From: Piper betle
Lineage: Eukaryota; Streptophyta; Magnoliopsida; Piperales; Piperaceae
DNA: 64,000 nt
NCBI GenBank assembly: GCA_033002965.1
Contig: JAURVB010014010.1
Span: forward strand, 1 to 64,000
Reading direction: 5' to 3'
A program made the translations under genes and the position numbers. This document shows positions 1 to 11,240 of the stretch, piece by piece. Below the pieces are notes generated by a model, which saw only the letters and a program-made list of their open reading frames with translations, was not told the DNA's origin and did no database searches. Each line of letters begins with the position of its first letter. Position 1 is the stretch's first letter.

Positions 1-960
1 CCTCGGGAATGAAACGGCCCACACACCATTTTAGAGCTCTAAACCTAGTCTCGTATTGTACCACCGTCATGGGTCCCTACCTTAGTGTCTAAAATTCCTG
101 TTCCTTTCTCTTCCTGACGTTTGGCGGGAAATACTTTCAAACGAATTCCGTCCTAAATTCCCCCATGTGATGTCCTGGGCCTGACGATGGGCAAATACAA
201 AATTCTTGACTGAACTCCACCATATCCTAGCTTCGTCCTGGAATGCTCCTGTGATGATGCGCACTCGGTGCTCCATGGGGCATGCCATAGTGTCAAACAC
301 ACCTATGGCTGACGATATCCACAAGAATGCCTGTTCCGCGTCCAACTTTCCAAAGAAAGGTCGTCCACCATTCTTCACGAACTTTTCGTACTGCCACAGT
401 CCTAATTTCCTCGTATCCATTGATCTGTTCGATCCTGCTCCTTGCTTATATCGAGGAAATTGTGGTCCCGTACCTGCTGGTACACCATCAAATCTTGCAG
501 CTCCACTTCCGCTTGATGTCTTCCCGCTACCTACTGCTGCGGTTCCACTGATGTCCGTTCTCATCCACGCCTGAAGTGGGGCAAATAGGGGTACTGTCAT
601 TGGAGTAGTCCTCTATTGTAGCGGTGGAGGAGGAGGCAGCGGCAGCAGGTCCGTGGAAACTACTGGCTCTCCCCGTGCCTCTTCACCTACTGCTGATCTC
701 TTCTCAGTTCTGGCCACAGAAAAAGCTATTTGTCTGAGCTCTGTCCTGAATTCCTCTTGGTCTTGCTGCATTTGTATCTGAGCTTCCACCAACCTGGCAA
801 TCATTGCATCTCTCTCTTGTTGACTACTTTTGGTGCGGTAATTGTCATGACCACTGTCTCGGTCCGTGCGACTATCTAGGTCCCGGCGACTATCTTAGTC
901 ACGGCGACTTTCTCGATGATGGCTCTCACCACGTCGGCTATCTAAAACTGGCACACTGAC
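1..960 (-). pseudogene. gag: Family B Gag fragment (Ty3/gypsy), broken
   Basis: Gag would form the virus-like particle of an LTR retrotransposon. Read on the minus strand from about 960, one frame gives an Arg/Ser/Asp-rich stretch (repeated RD.DSR, 840-950), then a Gln/Glu-rich helix containing ARLVEAQIQMQQDQEEF, then a proline run, then a Gag core at 82-600 with PMEHRVRIITGAFQDEARIW. Two in-frame stops interrupt it: TAA near 895-897 and TAG at 613-615. Below 82 the reading continues in another frame (VVQYETRFRAL, about 1-70) and runs off the window, so a frameshift lies there. The Gln-rich segment resembles the Gag start at 49331-49621, which ties it to family B. It is certainly a retrotransposon relic; the exact lineage is inferred. 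Confidence 0.85.
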
Positions 961-984
961 CTCTACTGATGAATCACACATCCT

Positions 985-2444
985 ATAGCATGCACACACA
1001 ATCAACACAGTCATGCATCAATCAACACACATCAACCATTATCAATTCTAGCAATTCTACTTAAGCTAGTTTGCATTAGATCATGATCATTACCTAGTTA
1101 CCCTAATTAGTTTCTTAGGCTCCATTTTTAACACCACTCAATCAAACAAATTTCATATTTTATCCTTAATCAAATCTATATTTATACATATTATTGTAAC
1201 ACACAATTCACCAATCCTAGCATGCAATTCTAATAATTAATACTTTAAAAAATTAATTTAAAATAAATTATACCTCGCGCGTCGAAAATCGGTGACAGCT
1301 AGGGTTTTCGTTTCGTTGTTCGAAACTCGAACTCGGCACCTAGCGGCATCCCAAGTCCGATCAGATTGGACCGGGTGTGTTCGGCAGATGGTTCGGCGAA
1401 TTTCCCACGAATCCAATTTTCCGACAGTTCTGGCAGTTTTTCGGTGAGTGTCGACGGTTTTATGGCGGATTCCGGCGGTTTTCCGGCGATGATTCGGGAC
1501 AGGGTAATCAGGGGGTCTATCGGCACTAGCTCGACGAGCTTGGTCTGATGGTGGTGTCAAACAAAGCAGTTGAGGCGGCATGGCCGTCGACGACGGCGTC
1601 GAAAATGGGCAGCGGTTGCGGCGTGCTCTGATCGGGGCTACGGCCGGCCTCGACAGCTGTCGGGATGATGGGGGAAATGTGGGCGACGGCTAGGGGGTGG
1701 TCGTCGGGGTCACCACGGCGGTGGTGCGGCCAGGACAATGATGGAATCAGGCTCGGAGTGGCGACGGCCAAGGCAGCTTCGCGGCATCGCGGCAGCACGC
1801 AGGCAGGCGATCGATGGCCGGGGTCGATCGGGGTGGCACGGCGACGGCACGGCAAGGTGGAGCAGCAAAGCGGCGTCGGCATGGCAAGGTGGAGCAGCAA
1901 AGCGGCGTCGGCAGCAATGCGGCGTCGGTGGCAGCAGCACACAACGGTGAGGGTTTGGGTGAAGAAGGGTCGACAGGGAGAAGAAATGCTCTAGTGGCAG
2001 TTTTGTAAATAAGTATTGACTCAATTCCCACTCGAGTTAAAATAATAACTAGTTCGTAATAAATTCTAAAAAATCTAGGAAAATATGGACAAATTCCATA
2101 AAATAAAACAAACACAACAACATCTAAATGTCTTGTTCTATAACTAATAACCCACCCGAATATAATCCAACGCGTCCTAATGCGTTATTCAGCCTAAAAC
2201 TATTTTTACGATCAAACATATAAAAAGAAAAAATACTGCATACTTTCATATATTCTGATAACTCATATTTCACCATCTTATCGATGTTATCATCATATAT
2301 TCAGGTACACCTGACTCTCATCGCTCATAACTCACGGCTGGCCTCAACTCAGCACGCGGTTCATGAAACTGACTCGACTCGAACCAACGGTTGAACCGAT
2401 TGTTTCGGTAACGTAAAACCCTAACTCGAGTCACGGGTTTTACA
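985..2444 (-). mobile_element. Family B LTR, 5' portion
   Basis: Read on the minus strand, the sequence starts TGTAAAACCCGTGACTCGAG at 2444. It then follows the solo LTR at 6180-9313: the segment before the gggtgggtta motif (near 2160), the ctcgag-rich module (about 2025-2060), the GC-rich block (1270-2020) and the gaggtataatt/catgctagg block (1210-1270). The match stops near 985, at the region equal to about 7855 of the solo LTR, and Gag coding follows directly. The second half of the LTR, the primer site and the leader are therefore deleted. The upstream end lies inside the 33-bp array, so the element probably inserted into that array. Open frames in the GC-rich block are judged non-coding. 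Confidence 0.8.
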
Positions 2445-3170
2445 AGACTCGCCAGCCTGTAATGGACATGATGGACTAACCCATCAGCCAATAAATTGGA
2501 CATGGCGGATTAGACTCGCCAGCCAATTACGGACATGGTGGATTGGACTCACCAGCTAATAACGTCATGGCGGATTGGACACGCCAGCCAGTATTGGACA
2601 TTATGGACTGACCCATCAGCCAATAAATTGGACATGGCAAATTGGACTCACTAGCCCATTGCGGACATGGCAGATTGGACTGACCAGCCGATAACGGACA
2701 TGGCAGATTGGCTCGCCAGCCGGTAATGGACATGATGGGCTGACCCATCAGCCAATAAATTGGACATGGCGGATTGGACTCACCAGCCAATTACGGACAT
2801 GGTGGATTGGGCTCCCCATCCAATTACGGACATGGCGGATTAGACTCGCCAGCCTGTAATGGACATGATGGACTTACCCACTAGCCTATAAATTGGACAT
2901 GGCGGATTGGACTCAACTGCCATTTACGGGCATGGTGGACTGACCCATCAGCCAATAGATGGACATGGTGGACTGAGCCATCAGCCAACTAATGGACATG
3001 GTGGATTGGACTTACCAGCCGATAGCGGACATGGCGGATTGGACTCGCCAGCCGGTAATGGACATGATGGACTGACCCATCAGCCAATAGATGGACATGG
3101 TGGACTGACCCATCAGCCAACTAATGGACATGTTGGACTGAACCATCAGCTAATAAATTGACATGTTGGA
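2445..3170 (+). repeat. 33-bp minisatellite (D type) in LTR slot
   Basis: There are about 22 degenerate monomers of 33-34 bp. Variants follow the pattern ggacatgg[c/t]ggattgg, then actc[g/a]ccagcc and a variable aatta/gataa/ggtaa tail. A 34-bp variant carries gatggactgacccatcagcc. Four monomers often follow in a fixed order, giving a higher-order unit of about 133 bp. Because 33 is a multiple of three, long open frames appear on both strands; these are a by-product. Confidence 0.9.
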
Positions 3171-3570
3171 ATGGTCACAACAACCATTATTATAGATAAT
3201 GATAGGGAGTTTATGGACTTGTTTTATTTAATTATTCGGCTTAGTGGTTAATCACTAATGCGGAATTGCCTCCACAGGTTTGCAGCTGGAACTAAAGACT
3301 AAGATATGACAGGGTTGTTCTTCTACCATCTTAGCTGGTGAACAGATAATAAACGGACTTGTCTTTTTACATTTCTTGTGTTATAAATGTGGCAATGGGA
3401 AATGGTCCAAGACTGTGGGATAATTACTTCATGCATTGTCATTTGAAACATAAGTTCTTTTGAGTTAGAAATGCTTGACTTATTTGCTTTCATATTATTC
3501 ATGTAACGTTTCAAGTAAGGTCATTGTAGGGTTGGTTTTGTTAAATTTTGAGTAACACTTGGCCAGCAAG
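2445..3570 (+). mobile_element. A-type LTR remnant (slot array plus R/U5-like part)
   Basis: An array of 33-34 bp monomers (2445-3170) is followed by sequence found downstream of the slot in other A-type LTRs: the cttgttttatttaatta / gcggaattgcctcc / ggttcttctacca / cttgtgttataaatgtgg series and the ggttggttttgttaaatttt end. The match breaks at about 3570 just before the expected terminus, and the array then reappears inverted. The 5' part of this LTR is missing, cut by the B element at 2444. It most resembles the LTR at 20800-22595. Confidence 0.75.
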
Positions 3571-3880
3571 GCACACCACTCCATCCTGTCCATTACCGGT
3601 TGGCGAGTCCAATCCGCCATATCCATTATCGGTTGGGGAGTTCAATCCACCATGTCCGTAATTGGCTGGCGAGTCCAATCCGCCATGTCCAATTTATTGG
3701 CTAATGGGTCAGTCCATCATGTCGATTACCGGCTGGCGAGTCCAATCCGCCATGTCCGTTATCGGCTGGTGAGTCCAATCCACCATGTCAGTAAATGGCT
3801 AGCAAGTCCAATCCGCCATGTCCAATTTATTGTATTATGGCTGTCAGGTCCATTTTGACATGTCCATTATTGGATTATGA
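3571..3880 (-). repeat. 33-bp minisatellite (D type), inverted
   Basis: About nine monomers of the same family as 2445-3170 but in reverse orientation (ggttggcgagtccaatccgc pattern). They form an inverted pair with the array upstream, separated by about 400 bp of LTR sequence. The array belongs to the minus-oriented A LTR that continues to 6179. Confidence 0.9.
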
Positions 3881-6174
3881 AGGGTGTAGCCTATGTTAGA
3901 CTGAATCAATTCCTTAACCCCGGTTGCACTCGGTGCATGGTGGTCGAATATAGGCTCAAGCTGACCAGGTTGTCCACAAGGTAATTTTAAATAATTATAC
4001 AAACATGCTTTGTAATTTTAAATAATTATACGGACATGCATTGTAATTTTAAATAATTATACGGACATGCATTGTAATTTTAAAGGTGCGGCCCCGTGTC
4101 AGACTGAGTCAATTCCTTGACCCCGATTGCGTTACAGCGCATGGTGGACGAATCTGGGCTCAAGCCAACCAGGGCTACCGAGAAGGGAAAGTACAACATT
4201 TCAAATGATTATATAGACAATACAACATTTCAAATGATTATACGGAGCTGGATTTTTCGAACTCGCAGCTGTGACCAATGATCCTAATCTGAACGAGAAT
4301 ATAAAATTATACATAAGTATAATTTTATTCGAGTAGAAAGGCAAGCAACTAAATGTCTAATATATATATATCATTATTAAAATTTTGACAACATATCATG
4401 TAACAATTCAAATATTAAATATTAAATTCTCAACAAATCTAGTAAGATAATTAATTATTCATGCGATATAATCATTTAAGTCGTACTATAAATTTTAAAT
4501 TTATTTTCTAAATCATAATTAATACCTAACAGTTGATAAAATAATTATTACTAATAAAAAAGTATTTAATTTTCCTTTGCGATGATAATTACTTAACCTC
4601 GATCTTGATGATTTAATTGACGGTTATAATTTTTAATCGCTGCTATTATTTACAACAACTTAATTAATTAAGTTATTCAATCAAATTATTTAAAATAATT
4701 TCTATTATTTTAATTCATAAATATTTATAATACAGTTATTTTAATTTATTCGACTCTATAAAGTTTCGTACATTATTTATTTGCATTATTCTATTTAGGT
4801 TTGACACGTGTGATTTCTACTCGACTATAGTTTGGTAACCCATTTTCCACATTACTTACTCGTTATTAAAATAATCACTTTATTTACCTAATATTCAATT
4901 TAAAATTAATCACTTACAGTATGCCTATTAATTATCGACCGTTTATCATTACCGTATTTTTTTTCTTAGTTATGTCTATGTCCATTTTGTCCAATAATTA
5001 ATTAGTTTAGCATCTTTAACCATAACCCATTAAAATAATTATTTTTTGAAGGTTTATTACGAGTTAGTATTATTTTTTAAACTCGAGTCGGTATCGTTTC
5101 AACCCATATTTACAAAACTGCGACCCTCCTTCTTCTTCTTCTTTTTCCCGTTGCCATTTTTCTCTTCTCCAAAAACAGGTTCGTCCTTCTCCTCCCACCC
5201 TTATCTTGGTACCCAATTGAACCACCATCTAAACATCCCAACAAAGCATCAACAACAACATAAAATCAGCAAGCGAGGAGGACTCATGTGCGTGATTTAC
5301 AGTAGTGATCCAAGACGTTGTCCTGCACCAAACTAGGCACGTTCCTCTTCTCCCGGCCTCAAGACCCCTCCTTTCTTGCACCTTGCTCCAATTCAGATGT
5401 TCCACGACCTCAGGCTGGCATTAAAACAGAAAAGATTGGCCACCTTTGGATGCTGCATGGAGTATGGTCGTTCTCCCCACTTCTGCACTTCACCACCATG
5501 TATTGAGGCAAGAAGGTCGTCCGTTGTGGACGGTTCCGGCACCCTGAACTGCTATGCAGGAACCCATGATGCTGTCGACGAAGCACAACCAGTGTCTACC
5601 CCTCAGAACGTCCATTACAGCACCTATTGCAGCAGAATGTCACCACTTCCATCACCCTTGCAACTCCGCCCATTCACCGCTGCAATTCCACCACCCGCCG
5701 TAAACCAGGGACATGACGAGCCATCCCTTCGACCCAACAAGCAGAGGGGGGGTGTGAGGGGAAGCCTTGCAAACTTGTTTACAATTGCCCATCTTGCCAA
5801 CAATTTGCACCGGTCGGCCAGGACAGGATTTCAGTTTTCCAGTTTAGTTTAGTTCTTTTCTTTCTTGTTAATTTGAGAGTTTAGTTACATGATTAACAAG
5901 CTTACTACCAATTAAAAAGAATATGCATGCAAGAAAATTAAGAAGAGGGAGATAGGAAGGATACCCAAGTAACGAAGAAGCCCTAGTAAGGAAGAGGAGA
6001 ACTAGGCGGCGAAGGTGAGGAAGACATCCGTACGTGAAAAATGACGTCCTCTTCAAATTTATAAAAATGAAAATGACGGCTAGGGTATGTGAAAACACCC
6101 CTAGACCCGTATTTCATTTAACCGGGTAAATAATTAAATGGGTAAATAATTAAACAGATAAAGAATATAACACA

Positions 6175-6179
6175 TTTGG
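6175..6179. repeat. Target site duplication, left copy (tttgg)
   Basis: tttgg lies immediately before the LTR start and again at 9314-9318. The uninterrupted A LTR at 37020-37045 reads cacattcggtccttc at the matching place, which supports a 5-bp duplication. Confidence 0.9.
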
Positions 6180-9100
6180 TGTAAAACCCACGATTCGAGT
6201 TAGGGTTTTATATTCAGAACCGGTCGGGTCGACCGTTATTTTTCGAGTTGACTCAGTTTCAGGACACGTGTACCGAGCCGACGCCGGTCTCGTGTATGAG
6301 CTATGAGGGTCATGCGTACCCAAATATATGATGATAACGTCATGAATACAGCAGAACAGAATGAGTTATCAGATATATGAGAGTATGCCAGTCATTTTTT
6401 TTTTTTACTTTTATATATAGTGGATCGTAGAATTAATATTAGGCCGTTTACCGCGTTAGGACGCGTTCGGGCAGTTTGGGTGGGTTGATAGTTCTAGAGC
6501 ATGTCATTATAATTTTTTTGGTGTTGTTTGATTTTACGGGATTTTTCCCGATTTTTATGAAATTTTTTAGGATTTAATACGAGTTAGTTATGATACTTGA
6601 CTCGAGCCGGAGACGAGTCAAGTATTATTTACGAGTTTGCCACCACACACACCCCCGACGTTTCTCCCCCACGCCCAAACCCTCGTGTCGCGCCGCCCCC
6701 GTCCGCGCGCCACCGCCGCCGCTGTCGGCGCCGCCCGGCCGTCGACCGACGCCGCCCAGCTCGGCGACGCCGTCGCCATGCTGCCCCGACCAAGCCCGGC
6801 CGCCATCGGGCCGCCGCGACGCGAGGAAGCCACGCCGCGACGCCGCGCCCACGTTGCGCTCCCGTCGCCGATTCCGCCGCCGGCGACCAACGCCGCCGTG
6901 ATCGATCGGTCGCCACAGCACCTTCGACCCCCTAGCAGCCTTCCCCGACCGGAGCGGAGGCCACCGCCGCCGTGGCCGGCCGGATCTAGCGACCCATCGC
7001 CGCCGGCCCTGTTTTAGCCAATTTCCGGCGAGCCACTGCCTCGGCCGACCACGTCGACTTCATAGATGAGTCGGGCTCGTCGAGCCGGTTCCGAGGGTAC
7101 CCAACACGACCCCTTTCCGACTAGTAGACGCCACCGGCAATAGTCGCCGGAAAACCACCGGAAGTCGCCGGAAAACCGCCCGCAACTGCCGGGAAACCGC
7201 CGGAAATCGGAATTTCTGGAATTCGCCGGAATTCACCGGATCTTCCGCGGGGCTCACCCGGTGGAGCCCGATCGAGCTTCGGACGCCGAGGAGCGCCGAA
7301 TTCGAGCTTCGAGGCGCGCGACGGAACCCTAACCGTCGCCGATTGCCGACGACGTGAGGTATAATTACCTCCGACTTGATTATTTAAAGTTGATAATGAT
7401 TGTTAGCACAGCATGCTAGGATTTATGATGTGATTGATAGTGAATGGAGGTTAAGTGATTTAATGAAGTAAGTAGATTGAGCAGGATAATCGAGTAATGT
7501 AACTTAGGAAAAATACAATAAAATTGGTAGGAATAGGATGAGTAGAATTATTTTCATATTTATGATTAGTGATGTGATTAATGTTTAATGATGGATGAAA
7601 CGATGAGTCGCATGATGTGATTAATGACTAATTAGGGATAAAATGATAAGTTACATGCATGATTTGGATGGGTGAATGTAGGTGATCTAATGAGATAGAT
7701 CGAGTTGGATCATGATAATGGATCACGACAGAAGTTAGAAAAACACAATAAAATTGGTATGACTAGGATGAGTTAGAATGATTTAAATTCATGATTATTT
7801 AACTGTTGCTGGATTGTTGATGATTGAATTGTGATTGATGTGTGTTGAGTTTGATGCATCATTTAGTTAGCGGGCGTTAGTATTTAGTTTTGATGTGTAG
7901 GTACGGAGTAGGAGCTCGCCGCCTAGGCGCGATGACACGCTTGGAGCTTCTACCAGGTCCGTTTAGGACTCGTCTTGTTTTACGCTCTTCCATTGTATGT
8001 TTATTTTATTATTGCAGGGCGGGTTAAGTGGCGTTTTATTGGATCCCACTTAACTCGGGCCATTTAATCGAATATTTCCGGATTAATAACCCCTCGAGGA
8101 TGAGATCCCTCGAGGATGATTTCGAAAACAAGATCCACCACAAGTTGCCTTCGGGCCTATTATATGAATCCCTTCCCAGGCCTATATATATAGTTTTATC
8201 GAGTTTTCAGTGAGACGAGAGATGGAGAACCCGACTGCACGTACCATGCAGAGGATGCCGTGACAGTCAAAGCGGGCTCTGGATTAGTGCCAGCGGACTG
8301 TTCCATTCCCGAGGGATCCTGACAACTCCGCGTTTGAGTTCCTCACACCCGGAGAACGTGGAGGTTTACGGGTACTGTTTAGTACAGCGCATGTCCGGAC
8401 TTGTGGTTCAAAGGGTACTAAAGGCGACTGCCTGAGAGTACTCGGCCTTCGTGCTCAAGGCCAGGAGAAATATGGAGGTAAGGAGAGGGCTTAGGATAAA
8501 GTTTCACGAGAAGTACTGAAAAAGAAGTGCTGAGAGTAGCACAGTACCAGCAGCAGTAAGTTCGGGATGCTACCGGGTCTGCAGCCCAGTGGCTCCTCAG
8601 TAGTGCCCTTCAGAGTGTTCTTGAGGAAGTATATGGTTTTCTTTCATATGAGAGTTTGCTCTCATAGCCAGCTTGTTATAGTTATTTTATTTTCCGGACC
8701 AGTAACGCTTGTTACTGACGTTTTTCTTATATATATGTAGGTGATAAGCACGAGATGGATGGCCGGCCAGGACGGAGGAGCAATAAGGTCTTCTGCACAC
8801 ACACATCGGGTGATTGAATGTTTAATATTTTGTTTATGATGTTATTTTATAAACATGCTATGAGTAAATGTTTGAGGCTTGACAATGAGATGAAATGAAA
8901 TGATCAGAGTAGCGCAGCAAAAGTGTGATGGGTTGAAACCCAAGCTTCAGAATGAGAGTATAGTAAATTAGATTCTGCGTGAATGAAATTGTTTGATACT
9001 TGATTATATATATTTTTATATGTATATTTGACAGGGTGGCCCCTAATTGCATTTTTAGGGGAAATTCTGTCCGTCATATTTCAAAACTTTTATTAATTTT

Positions 9101-9313
9101 TATCGGGATGGTTTTGGTGTGTACTCTGACTTGCATGTCATTCATGTAGTACCATGTTAGGTTTGTGTATTCATCCATGCATTGCGAGTTGTATCTTCAT
9201 CTTAAGACGCCGAGATTGGATCCGCATGAGTTAGGTTCGGGTTAGCCGACTTAACCGGGGCCTGTAACATGCCGGTTCGGTTCACGAGTGTGGACCGGAT
9301 TTGGGGTGTTACA
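6180..9313 (+). mobile_element. Solo LTR, family B
   Basis: This 3134-bp LTR begins TGTAAAACCC and ends GGGGTGTTACA, with 5-bp target duplications tttgg on both sides. No internal region remains, so it is a solo LTR made by recombination between two LTRs of a former element. In order it holds an AT-rich start (6180-6560), the ctcgag module (6575-6650), a strongly GC-rich block of CGCC repeats (6650-7350), a T/G-rich stretch (7360-7860), a TATA-like motif (8183-8192) and a long candidate U5 with atgccggttcggttcacgag near the end. It sits inside a minus-oriented A LTR, so B was active after that A copy inserted. Open frames in the GC-rich block lack any recognised domain. Confidence 0.93.
8183..8192 (+). 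promoter_or_regulatory. Candidate TATA box of family B LTR
   Basis: TATATATATA is followed about 25-30 bp later by ttttcagtgagacgagagatgg. The same arrangement is kept in the B LTR at 62771. A transcription start near 8215 would leave an R-U5 of about 1.1 kb. This is inferred from position and conservation only. Confidence 0.4.
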
Positions 9314-9318
9314 TTTGG
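9314..9318. repeat. Target site duplication, right copy (tttgg)
   Basis: Matches 6175-6179 exactly and closes the solo B LTR. Confidence 0.9.
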
Positions 9319-9362
9319 TCCTTCCTAGACTGCGTTCGGTCCTTCCCGAACAGCGTCCGCAT

Positions 9363-9850
9363 CAATTGGAGATATTTTGTCCCTGAAATATCATAACAGG
9401 CAACAGAACAAGTATGATTAACTTTGTTTATTTTTGTTTGGGATCCGTTTATGCTACTACAATATAAAGCTCTTATGCCACAAACAAGCTAGGGTATTTC
9501 CTTGCCATTTTGTTGTTCAATCTCCTACGTAGCTTCCTCTAACCGTTGATTTTTCCAAAATACGTTTACCAAAGGAAATTCCTTGTTCCTGAGTATCTTT
9601 ATTTCTCTTGCCAGGATGCGGATTGGCTTTTCCTCGTAGGTTAAATTTGATTGTAGCTCTAAGTCTTCAAAATTTGATATGATATGATCCTCATCCCAGA
9701 CATATTTCTTTAGCATTGACACATGGAAAATATTGTGTACTCCAGCTAGGCTTGGTGGCAATGCTAATATGTATGCACAATTCCCAACTCGATCCAGGAT
9801 TAGAAATGTTCCTATGAATCTTGCCTTCAACTTCCCTGATATTTTAAAAG
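9363..9850 (-). pseudogene. Integrase C-terminus with chromodomain, family A
   Basis: This is the end of a Ty3/gypsy pol polyprotein. Minus-strand translation (9525-9830) gives ILDRVGNCAYILALPPSLAG (GPY/F-like module), FHVSMLKKYV, then the chromodomain-like tail ILAREIKILRNKEFPLV and NQRLEEAT. A stop follows EEAT where related copies read WETEQEMARKYP. The 3' untranslated part with a decayed polypurine region lies at 9363-9520. The segment ends at about 9850, where Gag coding of the opposite strand begins without a spacer. The chromodomain in related elements is thought to guide insertion to marked chromatin; this copy cannot function. Confidence 0.85.
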
Positions 9851-10290
9851 ACGGTGGTCAGGGGAGTGCCCAAGGGTGGGCATCAGCGAGTCCTAGAATC
9901 ACCCTAGATGGTGGTCAGGGGAGTGCCCAAGCGTGGGCAGGGTTAGCTGACCCGAGCGATCAATGGGAGCATCCAAACCCCGTGCCATCGGTAGTCCAAC
10001 AAATGGTGCCACCAGCGGTTGATGATAGAGACCGTTACACTGTGGAAAAGTTCAGGAAGAATGGAGCTGAACTATTTGTCGCAGGGAACAATCCGATGAA
10101 GGCGGAGAGCTGGATAGACATTACCGAAAAAGCTTTTAGGTCTCTATCTGGTACCCACCGCCATGAAGTGAGGTTGGCAACATGCATGCTTTAGGAGGAA
10201 GCATCTTATTGGTGGAAATCTACATTCCATCGACGTGAGATTTCTTCCATCACGTGGGCTGAATATGTGGCAGCTATGCTAAGCCAACAA
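9851..10290 (+). pseudogene. gag: Gag fragment, family A
   Basis: The N-terminal linker contains a direct repeat (gatggtggtcaggggagtgc twice, at 9852 and 9908). The conserved Gag start follows: YTVEKFRKNGAELFVAG, NPMKAESWIDITEKAFRSL and [14 protein letters not shown] after CML interrupts the frame (about 10192), then ASYWWKS-like and [14 protein letters not shown] remain. The rest of Gag, the zinc knuckle and the protease are deleted, and the frame passes into pol near 10290. The usual 5' leader and primer site are absent because the segment is joined to the integrase relic on the other strand. Confidence 0.85.
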
Positions 10291-11240
10291 CTCGACTGCT
10301 CATTGTTTGGTGGGACTTGTAAAGCCTTTTTTGCTAACTTAGTTGAGTCTGAGTCAAAACCCAAAGAGTTGTCCATGATTCCTGTGGTAGCAGAGTTTCC
10401 TGATGTATTCTCAGACGAACTTCTAGGGTTACTTCCTAACCGGGCAGTGGAGTTTGCTATTTACCTCACACCTGGAGTAACAATTTCTAAAGCACCATAC
10501 CGCATGGCTCCAGCAGAACTCAAGGAATTAACGAGTCAACGAGAAGAGTTGTTACAGGTAGGTTTCATCCGACCAAGTACTTCACCCTAGGGAGCCCCTG
10601 TTCTATTTGTGAAGAAGAAAGATGGATCATTTCGGCTGTGTATTGACAATCGAAAAATAAACCAAGTGGCAGTCAAGAATCGATACTCCTTACCAAAGAT
10701 TGATGACTTGTTTGATCAGCTAAACACAGCCAGAGTATTTTCTAAGATAGACTTGCGGTCTGGTTATCACCAGTTGCGAGTAAAGGAGTCAGACCTACAG
10801 AAAATGGCTTTCCGAATGCGGTATGGACATTATGAAATTTTTGTCATGCCTTTTGGTTTAACAAATGAACTAGTGGCTTTTATGTTACTCATGAACACAG
10901 CATTCCATGCATATTTGGATAAATTTATTATCGTGTTTGTGGATGACTTTCTTGTCTATTCAAATAATGAAGAAGAGCACGTAAAGCATCTGTCCATTAC
11001 TCTTCAAGTTCTGAGAGAAAATCAATTGTTCGCCAAGCTCTCAAAGTGTGACTTCTGGTTGAAGGAGTTAAACTTCCTTGGTCATATTATCTCAAAGGAT
11101 GGAGTCGCAGTGGATCCATCAAAAGTGAAAGCAGTCACTGATATTAGAAGCTTCCTTGGTTGAGCGGATTACTACAGGAAATTCATTAAAGACTTCTCCT
11201 TAGTAGCATATCCGATGACCAAACTCACTAGGAAGGGAGT
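10290..11240 (+). pseudogene. pol: Reverse transcriptase remnant, family A
   Basis: The sequence shows the pol start FPDVFSDELLGLLPNRAVEF, then [34 protein letters not shown], the FVDD catalytic box within [12 protein letters not shown] (two Asp present), [14 protein letters not shown] and [20 protein letters not shown]. Stops occur at 10588-10590 and 11161-11163. A 27-bp in-frame deletion just before IRSFLG lies between two copies of cagtcact, one of which was lost (intact copy: minus strand, near 33270-33305). The finger and palm regions are otherwise nearly complete, making this the fullest RT in the window. It is dead because of the stops. Confidence 0.92.

Larger units (their letters stand above)
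3571..9362 (-). mobile_element. Family A LTR (-), split by solo B LTR
   Basis: Minus-oriented A LTR. From low to high coordinates it has the slot array (3571-3880), the ccccggttgcactcggtgcatgg module (3915-4200, including about three copies of a 35-bp taattttaaataattatac repeat), a long AT-rich block (4300-5050), the ctcgag module (5050-5120), a C/T-rich U3 segment and a cgggtaaata segment. The part after 6179 resumes at 9319 (tccttcctagactgcgttcgg) and ends near 9362, a few tens of bases short of the usual TTTACA terminus. No coding sequence is seen in it. The 3' polypurine and integrase relic that follows shows it was the 3' LTR of a minus-strand element. Confidence 0.8.

Noticed and set aside
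1526..2024. Several overlapping open frames on both strands
   Set aside because: Same GC-rich B LTR block as 6590-7017; no conservation as codons.
2907..3161. Repeat protein with DGHGGLTHQP units (also 21378-22119)
   Set aside because: Translation of the D-type 33-bp array; degenerate, with open frames in both directions.
5376..5852. 158-residue open frame
   Set aside because: It falls in the U3 of a minus-oriented A LTR. The same region in other LTRs (36409-36751, 30230-30650) has shifted frames, so it is not kept as coding.
6590..7017. Arg/Pro-rich proteins of 90-126 residues
   Set aside because: They lie in the GC-rich block of a solo LTR, overlap on both strands and have no recognisable domain. 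GC-rich DNA has few stop codons.
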